Source of the DNA: Candidatus Binatia bacterium
GTDB lineage: Bacteria; Desulfobacterota; Binatia; HRBIN30; BPIQ01
Direction of reading: 5' to 3'
Length of the DNA: 64,000 bases
Assembly (NCBI GenBank): GCA_026004195.1
Contig: BPIQ01000003.1
Coordinates: 496,001 to 560,000 of the forward strand
This document shows positions 25,708-34,138 of this stretch, one piece after another. The notes beneath the pieces are model-generated. The model was not told the DNA's origin. It saw nothing but the letters and a program-made list of their open reading frames with translations, and did no database searches. Made by a program: the position numbers and the translations under genes. Every line of letters begins with the position of its first letter. Within the stretch, counting starts at the first letter, position 1.

Positions 25708-26612
25708 AGGTCGGGCTCTTGCTCGGAAGCCTCGACCATGCCGCGAGTCTCGGTGAGCTCGCGGCATTCGTCGAAGAGCTGGGCTTCGATTCGATCTGGG
25801 CGGGCGACCACGTTTCCTTTCCGGCGCCGATCCTCGACCCGCTCGAGGTGCTCGCCTGCTACGCCGTGCGGACGAGTCGGGTGCTTCTCGGGACCTGCGT
25901 CTATCTCCTTCCGCTGCGCCATCCCACGCCGGTGGCGAAAATGACGAGTTCCCTCGACTTCCTCGCGGGCGGAAGGTTCGTGTTCGGCGTCGGTGTGGGA
26001 GGCGAGTTCCCGGCGGAGTTCGCCGCCTGCGAGGTGTCCGTCCGCGAGCGCGGGGCGCGCGCCGACGAGGCGATCGACCTTCTTCGCCTCTTCTGGCGCG
26101 GAGAGAAAAGGCGATTCGAGGGCCGCTTTTTCCGTCTCGAAACCGTCCCCCTCGAACCGAGGTCCCCTCGGCCCGCGGGCCCGCCGGTCTGGGTGGGGGG
26201 GCGCTCGGACGCGGCCTTGCGCCGGGCGGCCCGGAGGGGGGACGGGTACGTGGGCTACCTCCTCGACCCTCCGAAGTTCCGCGCACGGATGGAGAAAATC
26301 CGCGAGATGGCGGGCGACCGTCCGGTGACGGGGGCGCTCCTTTGCTTTTCGTACGTGGACGACGATCGAGAGAGCGCTCTCGCGCACCTCGGCGCGGCGC
26401 TCGGGGCCATGTACGGAAGGCCGATGGAAGAAGCCGCGGCGCGGTACTGCGTCGCGGGTCCGCGGGAGGCCTTCCTGGCCACGCTCGAGGCTTACCGGGA
26501 CGCAGGCGTCGAGCACCTCGTTCTCGCTCCGATGGCCTCGGGAGCTCGGCTTCGGGAGCAGATCGAAAAAACGGCCGAGCTCGTGCGTAGCGCTCAGGGG
26601 GCGTCCGTTTGA
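25704..26612 (+). CDS. luciferase-like (LLM class) oxidoreductase
   Basis: The 302-residue barrel has FVEELGFDSIWAGDHVSFPA, VLLGTCVYLLPLRHPTPVAK, LAGGRFVFGVGVGGEFPAEF and WVGGRSDAALRRAARRGDGY. The D-H-V pattern in place of E-H-H-F places it in a different subgroup from the copies at 13,444 and 19,318 and nearer to F420-type members. It is co-translated with the double HxlR regulator and overlaps the convergent EamA gene by 19 bases. Confidence 0.88.
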   Translation: MKVGLLLGSLDHAASLGELAAFVEELGFDSIWAGDHVSFPAPILDPLEVLACYAVRTSRVLLGTCVYLLPLRHPTPVAKMTSSLDFLAGGRFVFGVGVGGEFPAEFAACEVSVRERGARADEAIDLLRLFWRGEKRRFEGRFFRLETVPLEPRSPRPAGPPVWVGGRSDAALRRAARRGDGYVGYLLDPPKFRARMEKIREMAGDRPVTGALLCFSYVDDDRESALAHLGAALGAMYGRPMEEAAARYCVAGPREAFLATLEAYRDAGVEHLVLAPMASGARLREQIEKTAELVRSAQGASV

Positions 26613-27547
26613 GCCGCGCTTTCGGCTTCGGCGCGGCCGAGGGCCACGAGAGTGCCGATGCTCCCGAGGACGAGGATCCCTCCGGCGACGTGCAGGAGCC
26701 CGAGGGGCTCTCCGAGAAGAAGGTAGGCCACGACCGAAGCGATCACGGGCACGGCGAGGAGGAACACCGAAAGAACGAAGGCGGGAACGTAGGGGTGCGC
26801 CCAGTTCGTGAGAAAGTGCCCGAGCGTACCGGGAAAGACGGCGAGGAAGAGGAGCAGAGGCCAGTCCCGTCCGTGCGGCGACGAAAGGTCCTGGCCGGTT
26901 GCGGCACAGACCAGCAGGATCCAGAGGGCCGCGACCGTCGTCATGCCGACCACGTACTCGGACGCCCCCACCCTCTCCCTGGCTCTCTTCGAGAAAAGAA
27001 AATAGCCCGTGAAAGCCCCGAGGTTGAGAAAGGCCAGCGCGTCGCCCTCCGGACTCCACCGCGGCGTCCCGGCCGAACCCAGGACCACCAGGATCGTGCC
27101 GAGGAAGGCCACCGCCGAGCAGCCCAATGCCGCGAGCGAGGTGCGCTCGCCGAAGAGCGACTCCGCCACGAGGAGAACGAGGGCGGGCTGCAGCGCTCCT
27201 ATGATCATCACGTTGGCCACGGTGGTGAGCTTGAGGCCCTGGAAAAAGAGGACCTGATGGAGGGCGAAAAGGCTCCCGCCCGCGAGGGAGGACCGGAGCC
27301 AGACAGGACCGAGTCTCGCGCGAAGCCGGGGCAGGAGCAGCACGGCGGCCCACAGAAGCGGAAGCGCGAGCCAGAGCCGGTAGAAGGAAGCCACGAGTCC
27401 CGTCGTCGAAACGACCTTGATCACGACGCCGCTGAGTCCCCAGGTGGAGACCGTGGCTGCCACGGCGAGGAGCGCGAGAGCCCGGCGGCCTCTCGGCTGC
27501 CCTGCCGCGATCCGGGTTTCGCCGCGTGCGGGGGCGGGGAGAGTCAC
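26594..27547 (-). CDS. EamA/DMT-superfamily transporter
   Basis: The 317-residue protein contains about ten hydrophobic segments in two EamA repeats. The first starts WGLSGVVIKVVSTTGLVASF and holds FQGLKLTTVANVMIIGALQP; the second includes NLGAFTGYFLFSKRARER and ends with AYLLLGEPLGLLHVAGGILV. Such proteins export amino acids or other metabolites across the inner membrane; the substrate is unknown. The GTG at 27547 overlaps the stop of the MgtC gene by four bases, so the two form an operon. Confidence 0.85.
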   Translation of the reverse strand: MTLPAPARGETRIAAGQPRGRRALALLAVAATVSTWGLSGVVIKVVSTTGLVASFYRLWLALPLLWAAVLLLPRLRARLGPVWLRSSLAGGSLFALHQVLFFQGLKLTTVANVMIIGALQPALVLLVAESLFGERTSLAALGCSAVAFLGTILVVLGSAGTPRWSPEGDALAFLNLGAFTGYFLFSKRARERVGASEYVVGMTTVAALWILLVCAATGQDLSSPHGRDWPLLLFLAVFPGTLGHFLTNWAHPYVPAFVLSVFLLAVPVIASVVAYLLLGEPLGLLHVAGGILVLGSIGTLVALGRAEAESAAQTDAP

Positions 27548-28212
27548 GTCGAGGAGAGGCTTTCGTCGAGCTCGGAGAGAAAGGAAGCGTGTTCGGGATG
27601 CCTCGTACAGTACCGGACGACGAGTTCGGTCTCGCCGTCGCCCTCCCGCACGTGTTCGAGCTTCGCTGTCCCGCCCGCGGCCAGGATGGCGGCCTCGGCC
27701 CGGGCCAGTTTCACGGGCTGGTTCCGGGGAACGCGGAAGACGAGCGTCCGGAGTTCGCATTTCCCCGCGAGCTGGAGTTCCCCGAAGAACACGAGCGTGA
27801 GCAGCGTGAGCGCCGTGGCGCTCGCACCGAGAAGCGGGAAGCCGAGACCGATGACGACGCCGATGGCCGCGACGAGCCAGATGGTCGCGGCGGTGGTGAG
27901 CCCCGTGATCCCGATCCCGCTCCGCAGAATCGCCCCCGCACCGATGAAGCCGACGCCCGTGACGACCTGCGCGGTGATGCGAGCCGATTCGATCGGTGCC
28001 TCGGCGACGAGCTTGGCGGAAAGCTCCGAGGCCATCGTGTAGATCGCGGCGCCGACGCAGATGAGCGTGTTCGTGCGGACTCCGGCCGGTTTTCCCGACC
28101 GACCGCGCTCGACGCCGATCAGAGCCCCGCACACGAAGGCGACGGCGAGCCGACCCAGCATCGGGACGACGACGCGGAAGAGATCCTCGCTGTGCTGGAA
28201 AGAGAACTCCAT
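27544..28212 (-). CDS. MgtC/SapB family membrane protein
   Basis: The 222-residue protein shows the MgtC block: AFVCGALIGVERGRSGKPAG, VRTNTLICVGAAIYTMAS, VVTGVGFIGAGAILRSG and LTTAATIWLVAAIGVVIGLG. Four or five membrane segments precede a soluble C-terminal domain of about 75 residues. Family members are linked to growth at low magnesium and to control of the F1F0 ATP synthase. Start and preceding GAGAGGTCGACC region are plausible. It is the first gene of a two-gene unit with the EamA transporter. Confidence 0.9.
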   Translation of the reverse strand: MEFSFQHSEDLFRVVVPMLGRLAVAFVCGALIGVERGRSGKPAGVRTNTLICVGAAIYTMASELSAKLVAEAPIESARITAQVVTGVGFIGAGAILRSGIGITGLTTAATIWLVAAIGVVIGLGFPLLGASATALTLLTLVFFGELQLAGKCELRTLVFRVPRNQPVKLARAEAAILAAGGTAKLEHVREGDGETELVVRYCTRHPEHASFLSELDESLSST

Positions 28213-28269
28213 GGTCGACCTCTCGTGGGTAGCGTCCGGCCCTCCGGGACGGGCCGGCGGCCTTCCATT

Positions 28270-29052
28270 CTACGCGCGCGCACGGGAGCGGAAAAACCGG
28301 GCGATGCAGACGCCGAGATTGGCGACGAGATCGGGCTCGCTGTTCGTGACGAAAAGCTTGTCGCCGCGGGAGAAGATTTCGCCTTGCACCCTCCGGAAGG
28401 GACCGCGGGCGTACGGTGCACGCCGCAGCTCGGCGCGGACGGCCGGGACGAGCTTGTCGAGCATGCGGAGTTGGGTGTCGTTCAGCAGGATGGCCGCGTC
28501 CGGCACGAGAGCGGCGATGCGGTCGACGAAAGCCGCGATCTGGCTGCGCTCGATGTTCCGCGGTGCCGACGATTTCACCTCGACGTAGACCAGCGCCCCG
28601 TCCGCGAGGGCGAGGACGTCGTAGTCGCCGCCCGCTCGGGTGCCCGAAGGGCGGAGGCCCGACGCGACGGCGAAGCCGAATTCACGCCGGAGGACTTCGG
28701 CCACGAACCACTCGAGCGTCGGGCCGAACGAAGCGATGTCCTGTCTTCGGAGCCGCACGAGCCCCTCCGGTGTCCGCCGCACCAGCCCGAGCCGCTCGAG
28801 CTCTCCCGTGTAACGCTCCGCGACCCGGGCCGAGCAGTAGCGGGCCAAGGCCGGAAGCGGGGCACCTTCCCGCAGCCGAATCAGGTCGCGCAGGTAGAGG
28901 CGGAACGAGTAATGGCGGAGGAGGTCGTAGAAGACGGACCGGCGCCGTTCGGAGTTCGGGAGGAGGATCGGTTCGGCGCGGCGGGACCGCGACGGGATTC
29001 CCCGCCTTCGGAGCGCGCAGAGTACTTCCCACTGCGGGTCGGGACGACGCAT
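28270..29052 (-). CDS. hypothetical protein with a PD-(D/E)XK nuclease-like domain
   Basis: I do not recognise a named family. The 260-residue protein has an N-terminal helical region that looks like a winged helix (YTGELERLGLVRRTPEGLVR) and a core reading GGDYDVLALADGALVYVEVK, a D-x(n)-E-x-K arrangement typical of restriction-endonuclease-fold proteins. A C-terminal region with DAAILLNDTQLRMLDKL follows. ATG 29052 is chosen because codons further upstream lie in the rpsU promoter and read as low-complexity. It might process nucleic acid, but that is inference. Confidence 0.65.
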   Translation of the reverse strand: MRRPDPQWEVLCALRRRGIPSRSRRAEPILLPNSERRRSVFYDLLRHYSFRLYLRDLIRLREGAPLPALARYCSARVAERYTGELERLGLVRRTPEGLVRLRRQDIASFGPTLEWFVAEVLRREFGFAVASGLRPSGTRAGGDYDVLALADGALVYVEVKSSAPRNIERSQIAAFVDRIAALVPDAAILLNDTQLRMLDKLVPAVRAELRRAPYARGPFRRVQGEIFSRGDKLFVTNSEPDLVANLGVCIARFFRSRARA

Positions 29053-29071
29053 TTTTCCGCCGCCGGGCAAC

Positions 29072-29100
29072 TGTACACCCGGGGGGCAGGCTGGTATAGC
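29072..29100 (+). promoter_or_regulatory. promoter of rpsU
   Basis: TGTACA (29072-29077) and TATAGC (29095-29100) are 17 bases apart, each matching the consensus at four of six positions. The predicted transcript would start about 20 bases before the rpsU ATG. Confidence 0.5.
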
Positions 29101-29126
29101 ATTTCGAGTCCCTTCGGGGCTCGACC

Positions 29127-29519
29127 ATGAGTGGAGGACCGGAAACCGACGCCAGTTCCGTGGCCGCGCGAGCGACGCCCGAGGAGCGCGTGGCGGAAGA
29201 CCGTGCCGGCGAAGACCGGGCGGCCGAGTCGGCGCCGGAAAAGCACGACGAAAAGCCCGCCGCGCCGGTGCAGAGTCGTCCGCCGCGCCCGGCGCCGCCA
29301 CCGAAACGTCCCGCTCTGGCCGTGGTCGTGGACGAGCGGGGTCTCGAGGCGGCCATCAAGCGCTTCAAGCGCCTCGTCATGGAGGAGGGCATCCTCAAGG
29401 AAATGAAGCGCCACGAATACTACGAGAAGCCGGGAGAGAGGAGACGGCGCAAGCGGCGAGAGGCCATCCGACGCCGTCGGAGGCAGGAAGCCAGGGCTCG
29501 GAGCCGCGAGTACGACTGA
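29127..29519 (+). CDS. rpsU: 30S ribosomal protein S21 with a long N-terminal extension
   Basis: The last 65 of 130 residues are S21: VVDERGLEAAIKRFKRLVME, GILKEMKRHEYYEKPGERRR and a Lys/Arg-rich tail. S21 binds the 30S subunit and takes part in initiation. The first 65 residues are an Ala/Glu/Pro-rich low-complexity extension (for instance VQSRPPRPAPPPKRPALA) not found in the usual protein of about 70 residues. No start codon lies just before the S21 core, and the promoter is placed for ATG 29127, so the extension is probably real. Confidence 0.85.
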   Translation: MSGGPETDASSVAARATPEERVAEDRAGEDRAAESAPEKHDEKPAAPVQSRPPRPAPPPKRPALAVVVDERGLEAAIKRFKRLVMEEGILKEMKRHEYYEKPGERRRRKRREAIRRRRRQEARARSREYD

Positions 29520-29521
29520 GA

Positions 29522-30157
29522 TCAGATGAAGTCGGCGAGCGGGGCGAGCCGCTGGACCCACTCGTCCGGTATGAGGGTCATCTTCTCGCCGAACTGCCGG
29601 CAGTAGAGGACGATCTTCGCCGTTTCTTCCAGGATCATGGCGCGAGTCGCTGCCTTGCGGAGCGACTCGCCCACCGTCATGAGCCCGTGGTTCTGGAGGA
29701 TCGCCCCCCGGCTTTTCCTGAGAGCTTCGCCCACTGCGTCGGCGAGCTCCTTCGAGCCCGGCATGTACCACGGCACCGTCACGGTGTCGCGCAGGAAAAT
29801 CGCGTCCGTGTTGATCGGAGGGAAGGTCAGGTTGCAGATCCCGAAGGCCGTCGCGATGGGAGCGTGCGTGTGGACCGCTCCCGTGCTGCCGGGACGCGCG
29901 CGGTAGGACGCCCAGTGCATTTGCCACTCGACGGAAGGATTCCGGGTTCCCTCCACGACGCTTCCGTCCTCGCGGATCCGCACCAGGTCCGAAGCCGTGA
30001 TTCCCCCCTTGTAGAGCTGGCTCGGCGTGATCCAGATGGTTTCTTCGTCCGCCGCGATCGCGCTGATGTTCCCCCCCGTGGCCGTGAGCAACCCCATGGA
30101 AAAGAGCTCGTTCGTGATCTGCACGACCTGGTCTTTCGCTTCGGCGTCGGTCCACAT
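29522..30157 (-). CDS. class II aldolase/adducin family protein
   Basis: The 211-residue protein has the zinc site of class II aldolases: TGAVHTHAPIATAFG gives two His, and AILQNHGLMTVGES the third; ATGGNISAIAADEETIWITP is the phosphate-binding region. Family members include fuculose-phosphate and rhamnulose-phosphate aldolases and sugar-acid decarboxylating enzymes. The substrate is not evident; a link with the rhamnosidase at the left edge is only speculation. ATG 30157 follows a GAGGAGA site. Confidence 0.88.
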   Translation of the reverse strand: MWTDAEAKDQVVQITNELFSMGLLTATGGNISAIAADEETIWITPSQLYKGGITASDLVRIREDGSVVEGTRNPSVEWQMHWASYRARPGSTGAVHTHAPIATAFGICNLTFPPINTDAIFLRDTVTVPWYMPGSKELADAVGEALRKSRGAILQNHGLMTVGESLRKAATRAMILEETAKIVLYCRQFGEKMTLIPDEWVQRLAPLADFI

Positions 30158-30296
30158 GGCCGGTCTCCTCGCTTCCCGGTTTCGACTTTTTCCGGATTGT
30201 TCCGGAATTGCAACCCGAGGCGGGCGGCGCGAAGTGCCGCCCGGGGCTTGCGGTCTTCGCGTGCGTCGGATTGAGTGGAGTCGGACGGAGGAAGGT
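30158..30296. promoter_or_regulatory. divergent intergenic region with repeats
   Basis: This 139-base gap lies between the divergent aldolase and ClpP-like genes. TTCCGGA occurs twice (30190-30206 region) as a direct repeat three bases apart, and GGGCGGC (30222-30228) pairs with GCCGCCC (30236-30242). Both could be regulatory; no strong -10 box was seen. Confidence 0.35.
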
Positions 30297-30890
30297 ATGA
30301 GCCCGGATCGAGAGCCGCGAAAGGACGACGAGGTGCGCCCCCGTCTCTGGCTCGCGGAACGCCTGTTCGAAGCGCGCACGATCTTGATCTCCGGCGAGAT
30401 CCACTCCGAGCTCGCTCGGGAGGTCGTCGCGCAGCTCCTTGCCATGGCCTCGGTGTCGAACGACGACATCACGATTTTTCTCCACTCGCCCGGAGGGCAC
30501 GTGGAGTCGGCGGACACGATCCACGACATGATCGGTTTCGTCGAGCCGAGGGTGATCATGGTCGGCACGGGCTGGGTCGCGAGCGCCGGGGCCCACATCT
30601 ACCTCGCGGTCCCGAAGGAAGACCGGTACTGTCTCCCGAACACGCGCTTTCTGCTTCACCAGCCCTGGGGAGGCGCGGGAGGGCGTGCGACCGACATCGG
30701 CATCGAAGCCGAGGAAATCCTGAAGATGCGCAACCGGCTGAACCGCATCATCGCCGAGCGGACCGGACAGCCGCTCAAAAAAGTCGAGCGGGATACGGAG
30801 CGCAATTTCTGGATGTCCGCGCAGGAGGCGCTCGAGTACGGGCTCGTGGGAAAGATCGTCACCTCGGCGGCCGAGCTGAAAAAGCGCTGA
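30297..30890 (+). CDS. ClpP-like serine protease family protein
   Basis: The 197-residue protein has the ClpP fold with all three triad positions: Ser in GTGWVASAGAHIYLAVP, His in RFLLHQPWGGAGG and Asp in KKVERDTERNFWMSAQEALEY. DDITIFLHSPGGHVESADTI is the oligomer and substrate region. Identity to true ClpP looks moderate, and no Clp ATPase or trigger factor gene lies nearby, so it may be a stand-alone or accessory peptidase. ATG 30297 follows a GGAGGAAGG site. Confidence 0.85.
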   Translation: MSPDREPRKDDEVRPRLWLAERLFEARTILISGEIHSELAREVVAQLLAMASVSNDDITIFLHSPGGHVESADTIHDMIGFVEPRVIMVGTGWVASAGAHIYLAVPKEDRYCLPNTRFLLHQPWGGAGGRATDIGIEAEEILKMRNRLNRIIAERTGQPLKKVERDTERNFWMSAQEALEYGLVGKIVTSAAELKKR

Positions 30891-30940
30891 CCGCACGCGG
30901 CCTCTCCGGGGGCCGTGGCGCAGCGTTCCGGCCCGTGCGG
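30891..30940 (+). repeat. inverted repeat after the ClpP-like gene
   Basis: CCGCACG (30891-30897) directly after the stop codon pairs with CGTGCGG (30934-30940). The enclosed loop is GC-rich and can fold further. A short T-run (30950-30953) follows ten bases later, so it may act as a weak terminator. Confidence 0.35.
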
Positions 30941-30980
30941 TGACGGGCCTTTTCGGCAAGCCAAAACGGACGCGGTCCGG

Positions 30981-31009
30981 TTGCAACGACGGAGACGGCG
31001 TTGTATGCA
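30981..31009 (+). promoter_or_regulatory. possible promoter of the glycan cluster
   Basis: TTGCAA (30981-30986) and TATGCA (31004-31009) are separated by 17 bases. The glycosyltransferase ATG lies 70 bases further on. Confidence 0.4.
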
Positions 31010-31078
31010 AGCCGGTCGCGGTTCTGGGGCGGCCCGTCGCCCGGCAGGCCCTTCCGACGAATCCATTCCCTACCCGTG

Positions 31079-32347
31079 ATGTCCAAGGAGCCACTGCGGA
31101 TCTGTCTTCTCTCCTACCGGGGGAACCCTCGGTCCGGCGGGCAGGGGATCTATCTGCGCCACCTGAGCCGCGCGCTCGCCTCGCTCGGGCACGAAGTCCA
31201 CGTCTGGAGCGGCCAGCCCTACCCGGAACTCGACGACGGCGTGCACTTCGACCCGCTGCCGAGTCTCGACCTCTGGAACGAGGAGGCCTTCTTTCGGATC
31301 CCGAGACCGTCGGAGCTCACCGATCCGATCAACGTCTTCGAGTGGCTCGCCACGATCACGGGCGGGTTTCCCGAACCCCGCACGTTCTGCTGGCGGGCGC
31401 TCAGGCGCTACCGTCGGTTGCCACCCGAGGGCCGGTTCGACGTCGTGCACGACAACCAGTCGCTCGGTACGGGGCTCCTCGAGCTGCGCAAGCTCGTGCC
31501 GGTCGTGGCCACGATCCACCACCCCATCACGGTGGACTACCGGCTCGGCCTGCGCGCCGAGCGGAGCTGGAAAAAACGCTGGGGCCTCCGGCGCTGGTAC
31601 ACGTTCATCCCGATGCAGAAGAGGGTGGCACGGGTGCTCGATCGGATCGTTACGGTGTCGGAGACCTCGGCCCGTGACATCGCCCGGGAGTTCGGCTTGC
31701 GGCCCGAGCGGCTCAGGGTCGTGCCGTGCGGTGTCGACCTCGACCTCTTCCGGCCCCTTCCCGGGATTCCGCGCCGCGGGGACCGCATCATCACGACCGT
31801 CTCGCACGACGCGCCGCTGAAAGGCATGGCCTTTCTGCTCGAAGCCTTCGCCGAACTTCTCCGCGAGCGTCCGGGTCTTTCGCTCACCGTGATCGGCGGC
31901 CGCAACGGCGACTCTCCGACCGCGAAAAAAGTGCGCGAGCTCGGGCTCGACGGTTCCGTCCGCCTCACGGGGCGCGTAGCCACCGAGGAAATCGTCCGGC
32001 TCTACGCGGAGTCCACGGTCGCCGTGGTTCCGTCGCTCTACGAAGGCTTCGGGCTTCCGGCCGCGGAAGCCATGGCGTGCGAGGTGCCCGTCGTCTCGAG
32101 CGACGCCGGTGCTCTACCGGAGGTGGTCGGACGCGACGGGTCGTCCGCGCTGCTCGTCCCTCCGGGAGATCCCCGGAGTCTCAAGGAGGCGATCTCGGCT
32201 CTCCTGGACGCCCCGGAACGCCGCGCCGAGATGGGAGCGGCCGGCCGAAAGAGGGTGGAGACGCTTTTCAGCTGGCGGCGAGCGGCCGAGCTCTGCGTGG
32301 AAATCTACCGGGAAGCGATCGAAGAACGGCGGGCGCTCGGGTGTTGA
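31079..32347 (+). CDS. glycosyltransferase family 4 protein
   Basis: The 422-residue protein is a GT-B glycosyltransferase. The N-terminal domain has SGGQGIYLRHLSRALASLGH and DVVHDNQSLGTGLLELRKL; the C-terminal Glycos_transf_1 domain has RIITTVSHDAPLKGMAFLLE, the nucleotide-sugar motif SLYEGFGLPAAEAMACEVPV and SDAGALPEVVG. It adds a sugar from an NDP-donor to a cell-surface glycan or glycolipid. It heads a run with a methyltransferase and an alpha/alpha-barrel protein and overlaps the methyltransferase start by seven bases. Confidence 0.92.
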   Translation: MSKEPLRICLLSYRGNPRSGGQGIYLRHLSRALASLGHEVHVWSGQPYPELDDGVHFDPLPSLDLWNEEAFFRIPRPSELTDPINVFEWLATITGGFPEPRTFCWRALRRYRRLPPEGRFDVVHDNQSLGTGLLELRKLVPVVATIHHPITVDYRLGLRAERSWKKRWGLRRWYTFIPMQKRVARVLDRIVTVSETSARDIAREFGLRPERLRVVPCGVDLDLFRPLPGIPRRGDRIITTVSHDAPLKGMAFLLEAFAELLRERPGLSLTVIGGRNGDSPTAKKVRELGLDGSVRLTGRVATEEIVRLYAESTVAVVPSLYEGFGLPAAEAMACEVPVVSSDAGALPEVVGRDGSSALLVPPGDPRSLKEAISALLDAPERRAEMGAAGRKRVETLFSWRRAAELCVEIYREAIEERRALGC

Positions 32348-33048
32348 CGGTCGACCTTTCTTTGCTTGCTCTCGAGCCCGGGAACACCGTGCTCGACCTG
32401 GGCTGCGGCACCGGCCGCCATGCGCGGGCGCTCCGGATGCTCGACGGGGTCCGGGCGGTGGCGCTCGACCTCTCCGAAAAGGAGATCGGAGCCGCGGCCG
32501 GTTCCCTCCGCGAGATGGACGGGAACGGGGCGCGGGGTCCGTGGCTCGCCGTGCGGGGCGACGCCTACGTGCTGCCGTTTCGCGACGCGTCTTTCGACTG
32601 CGTGGTCGCCTCGGAAATTTTCGAGCATCTCGACGAGGACGATCTGGCGTTCCGGGAAGTTACGAGGGTTCTTCGACCCGGCGGGATCCTGGCCCTTTCC
32701 GTGCCCCGGTTCGGTCCGGAGGCGGTTTGCTGGGCGCTCTCCTCTTCTTACCGGCACTCCGAGGGCGGGCACGTGCGCATTTACCGCGAACGGGAACTCC
32801 GCCGGAAGCTCTCGAGGCACGGTTACGACGTCTACGCGCGGCATTTCGCGCACGGGCTGCACTCGCCCTACTGGTGGCTCCGTTGCCTCGTCGGCCTCGA
32901 GAACGAAGACGCGTGGCTCGTCCGGCGCTACCACGACCTCCTCGTCCGCGACCTTTTCGAGAAACCCTGGTGGACCCGCGCGCTCGACCGGACGCTCACG
33001 CCGTTCGTCGGCAAGAGTCTCGTGCTCTACGCGCGGCGGGTCGTCTGA
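32341..33048 (+). CDS. class I SAM-dependent methyltransferase
   Basis: The 235-residue protein has motif I VLDLGCGTGRHARALRML, the acidic strand VRAVALDLSEKEI, VLPFRDASFDCVVASEIFEH and RVLRPGGILALSVPRFGPEA, a Methyltransf_11 layout. It probably methylates a sugar or lipid made by the preceding glycosyltransferase. The GTG at 32341 overlaps that gene's end; a TTG three bases later is an alternative. Confidence 0.87.
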   Translation: MLTVDLSLLALEPGNTVLDLGCGTGRHARALRMLDGVRAVALDLSEKEIGAAAGSLREMDGNGARGPWLAVRGDAYVLPFRDASFDCVVASEIFEHLDEDDLAFREVTRVLRPGGILALSVPRFGPEAVCWALSSSYRHSEGGHVRIYRERELRRKLSRHGYDVYARHFAHGLHSPYWWLRCLVGLENEDAWLVRRYHDLLVRDLFEKPWWTRALDRTLTPFVGKSLVLYARRVV

Positions 33049-33055
33049 GAGGCCG

Positions 33056-34138
33056 ATGGACCGGGCTCGGATGCGTCTCGGACGCCGGGAACTCGAACGC
33101 TCGGCGGACTGGGTGGCCGGACACCAGCGGAGGGACGGTGGCATTCCGTGGTTCCCGGGGGGCAAGCTCGACCCGTGGGACCACGTGCAGTGCGCGATGG
33201 GCCTGGCCTCGATGGGACGGCTCGAAGAAGCGAGGCGGGCGTACCGGTTCCTGGCGGAAACGCAGGACCGGGACGGAACGTGGCCGTCCGCGGCGACCGC
33301 GACCGAGGTTCTCGATGCGACGCGTGACTCGAACCATGCGGCCTACGTGGCCACGGGTCTCTGGCACTACTACCGTGCGAGCGGTGACGTCGCGTTCTTG
33401 CGGACCCTCTGGCCCGTGCTCGAGCGTGCCGTCGGGTTCGTGCTCCGGCTCCAGGACGAGTCCGGAGTCGTGGCCTGGGCCGCGGACCCGAACGGGGTCG
33501 TGTGGCCGGCGCCGCTCGTCGCGGGGTGTTCCTCCATCCACGGAAGCCTCCTCTGCGCGGTGCGGATCGCCGGAGTCCTGGGCTACGAGAGACCCGAGTG
33601 GGAGAGGGCTCGGCGGCGACTCGCCCGGGCCATGCGAGAACGTTACGAGCTTTTCCTCGAGGCACCCGTGCCCGCTCCTCCCGGCCAATTCTCCATGGAC
33701 TGGTACTACCCCGTCCTCGGCGGGATTCTCCGAGGGGAGGCCGGACGTCGCCGGCTGTTCGCCGGCAAGGACGTCTACCTCGACGAGGGGGCCGGCTGCC
33801 GCTGCGTCGTCGAGCGCCCGTGGTACACGGTAGCGGAAACGTGCGAGCTCGTTCTCGCGCTCGACGCCTGCGGGCTCGGGGATCGAGGGCTCGACCTTTT
33901 TTCGTGGGTCCACACGCTTCGCGAGGGCGACGGCGGCTACTGGACCGGGATCGCGTATCCCGAGATGCTCCTCTGGCCCGTGGAGCGTCCGTCGTGGACG
34001 ACCGCCACGGTTCTCCTCGCGGCGGATGCTCTTTTCGGCGAGGGCCCGACGAGCGGCTTTTTCCGCGAGCTCGGGGCCGAAGACCAGCCGCCGCGGAAGC
34101 GCGCCTCGTTCCGCGACCTCGATCTTCGGTTGGCCTAG
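33056..34138 (+). CDS. alpha/alpha-barrel protein (prenyltransferase/squalene-cyclase-like or six-hairpin fold), unknown function
   Basis: The 360-residue protein has repeated helical hairpins with small loops: SADWVAGHQRRDGGIPWFPG, FLAETQDRDGTWPSAATATE, AVGFVLRLQDESGVVAWAAD and HTLREGDGGYWTGIAYPEM. The Q-x-x-D-G-x-W pattern recalls prenyltransferase/squalene-oxidase repeats, while the barrel also resembles six-hairpin glycosidases. No DXDD cyclase motif is visible. Its position between two methyltransferases and after a glycosyltransferase suggests a glycan or glycolipid role. The stop overlaps the convergent methyltransferase stop. Confidence 0.75.
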   Translation: MDRARMRLGRRELERSADWVAGHQRRDGGIPWFPGGKLDPWDHVQCAMGLASMGRLEEARRAYRFLAETQDRDGTWPSAATATEVLDATRDSNHAAYVATGLWHYYRASGDVAFLRTLWPVLERAVGFVLRLQDESGVVAWAADPNGVVWPAPLVAGCSSIHGSLLCAVRIAGVLGYERPEWERARRRLARAMRERYELFLEAPVPAPPGQFSMDWYYPVLGGILRGEAGRRRLFAGKDVYLDEGAGCRCVVERPWYTVAETCELVLALDACGLGDRGLDLFSWVHTLREGDGGYWTGIAYPEMLLWPVERPSWTTATVLLAADALFGEGPTSGFFRELGAEDQPPRKRASFRDLDLRLA

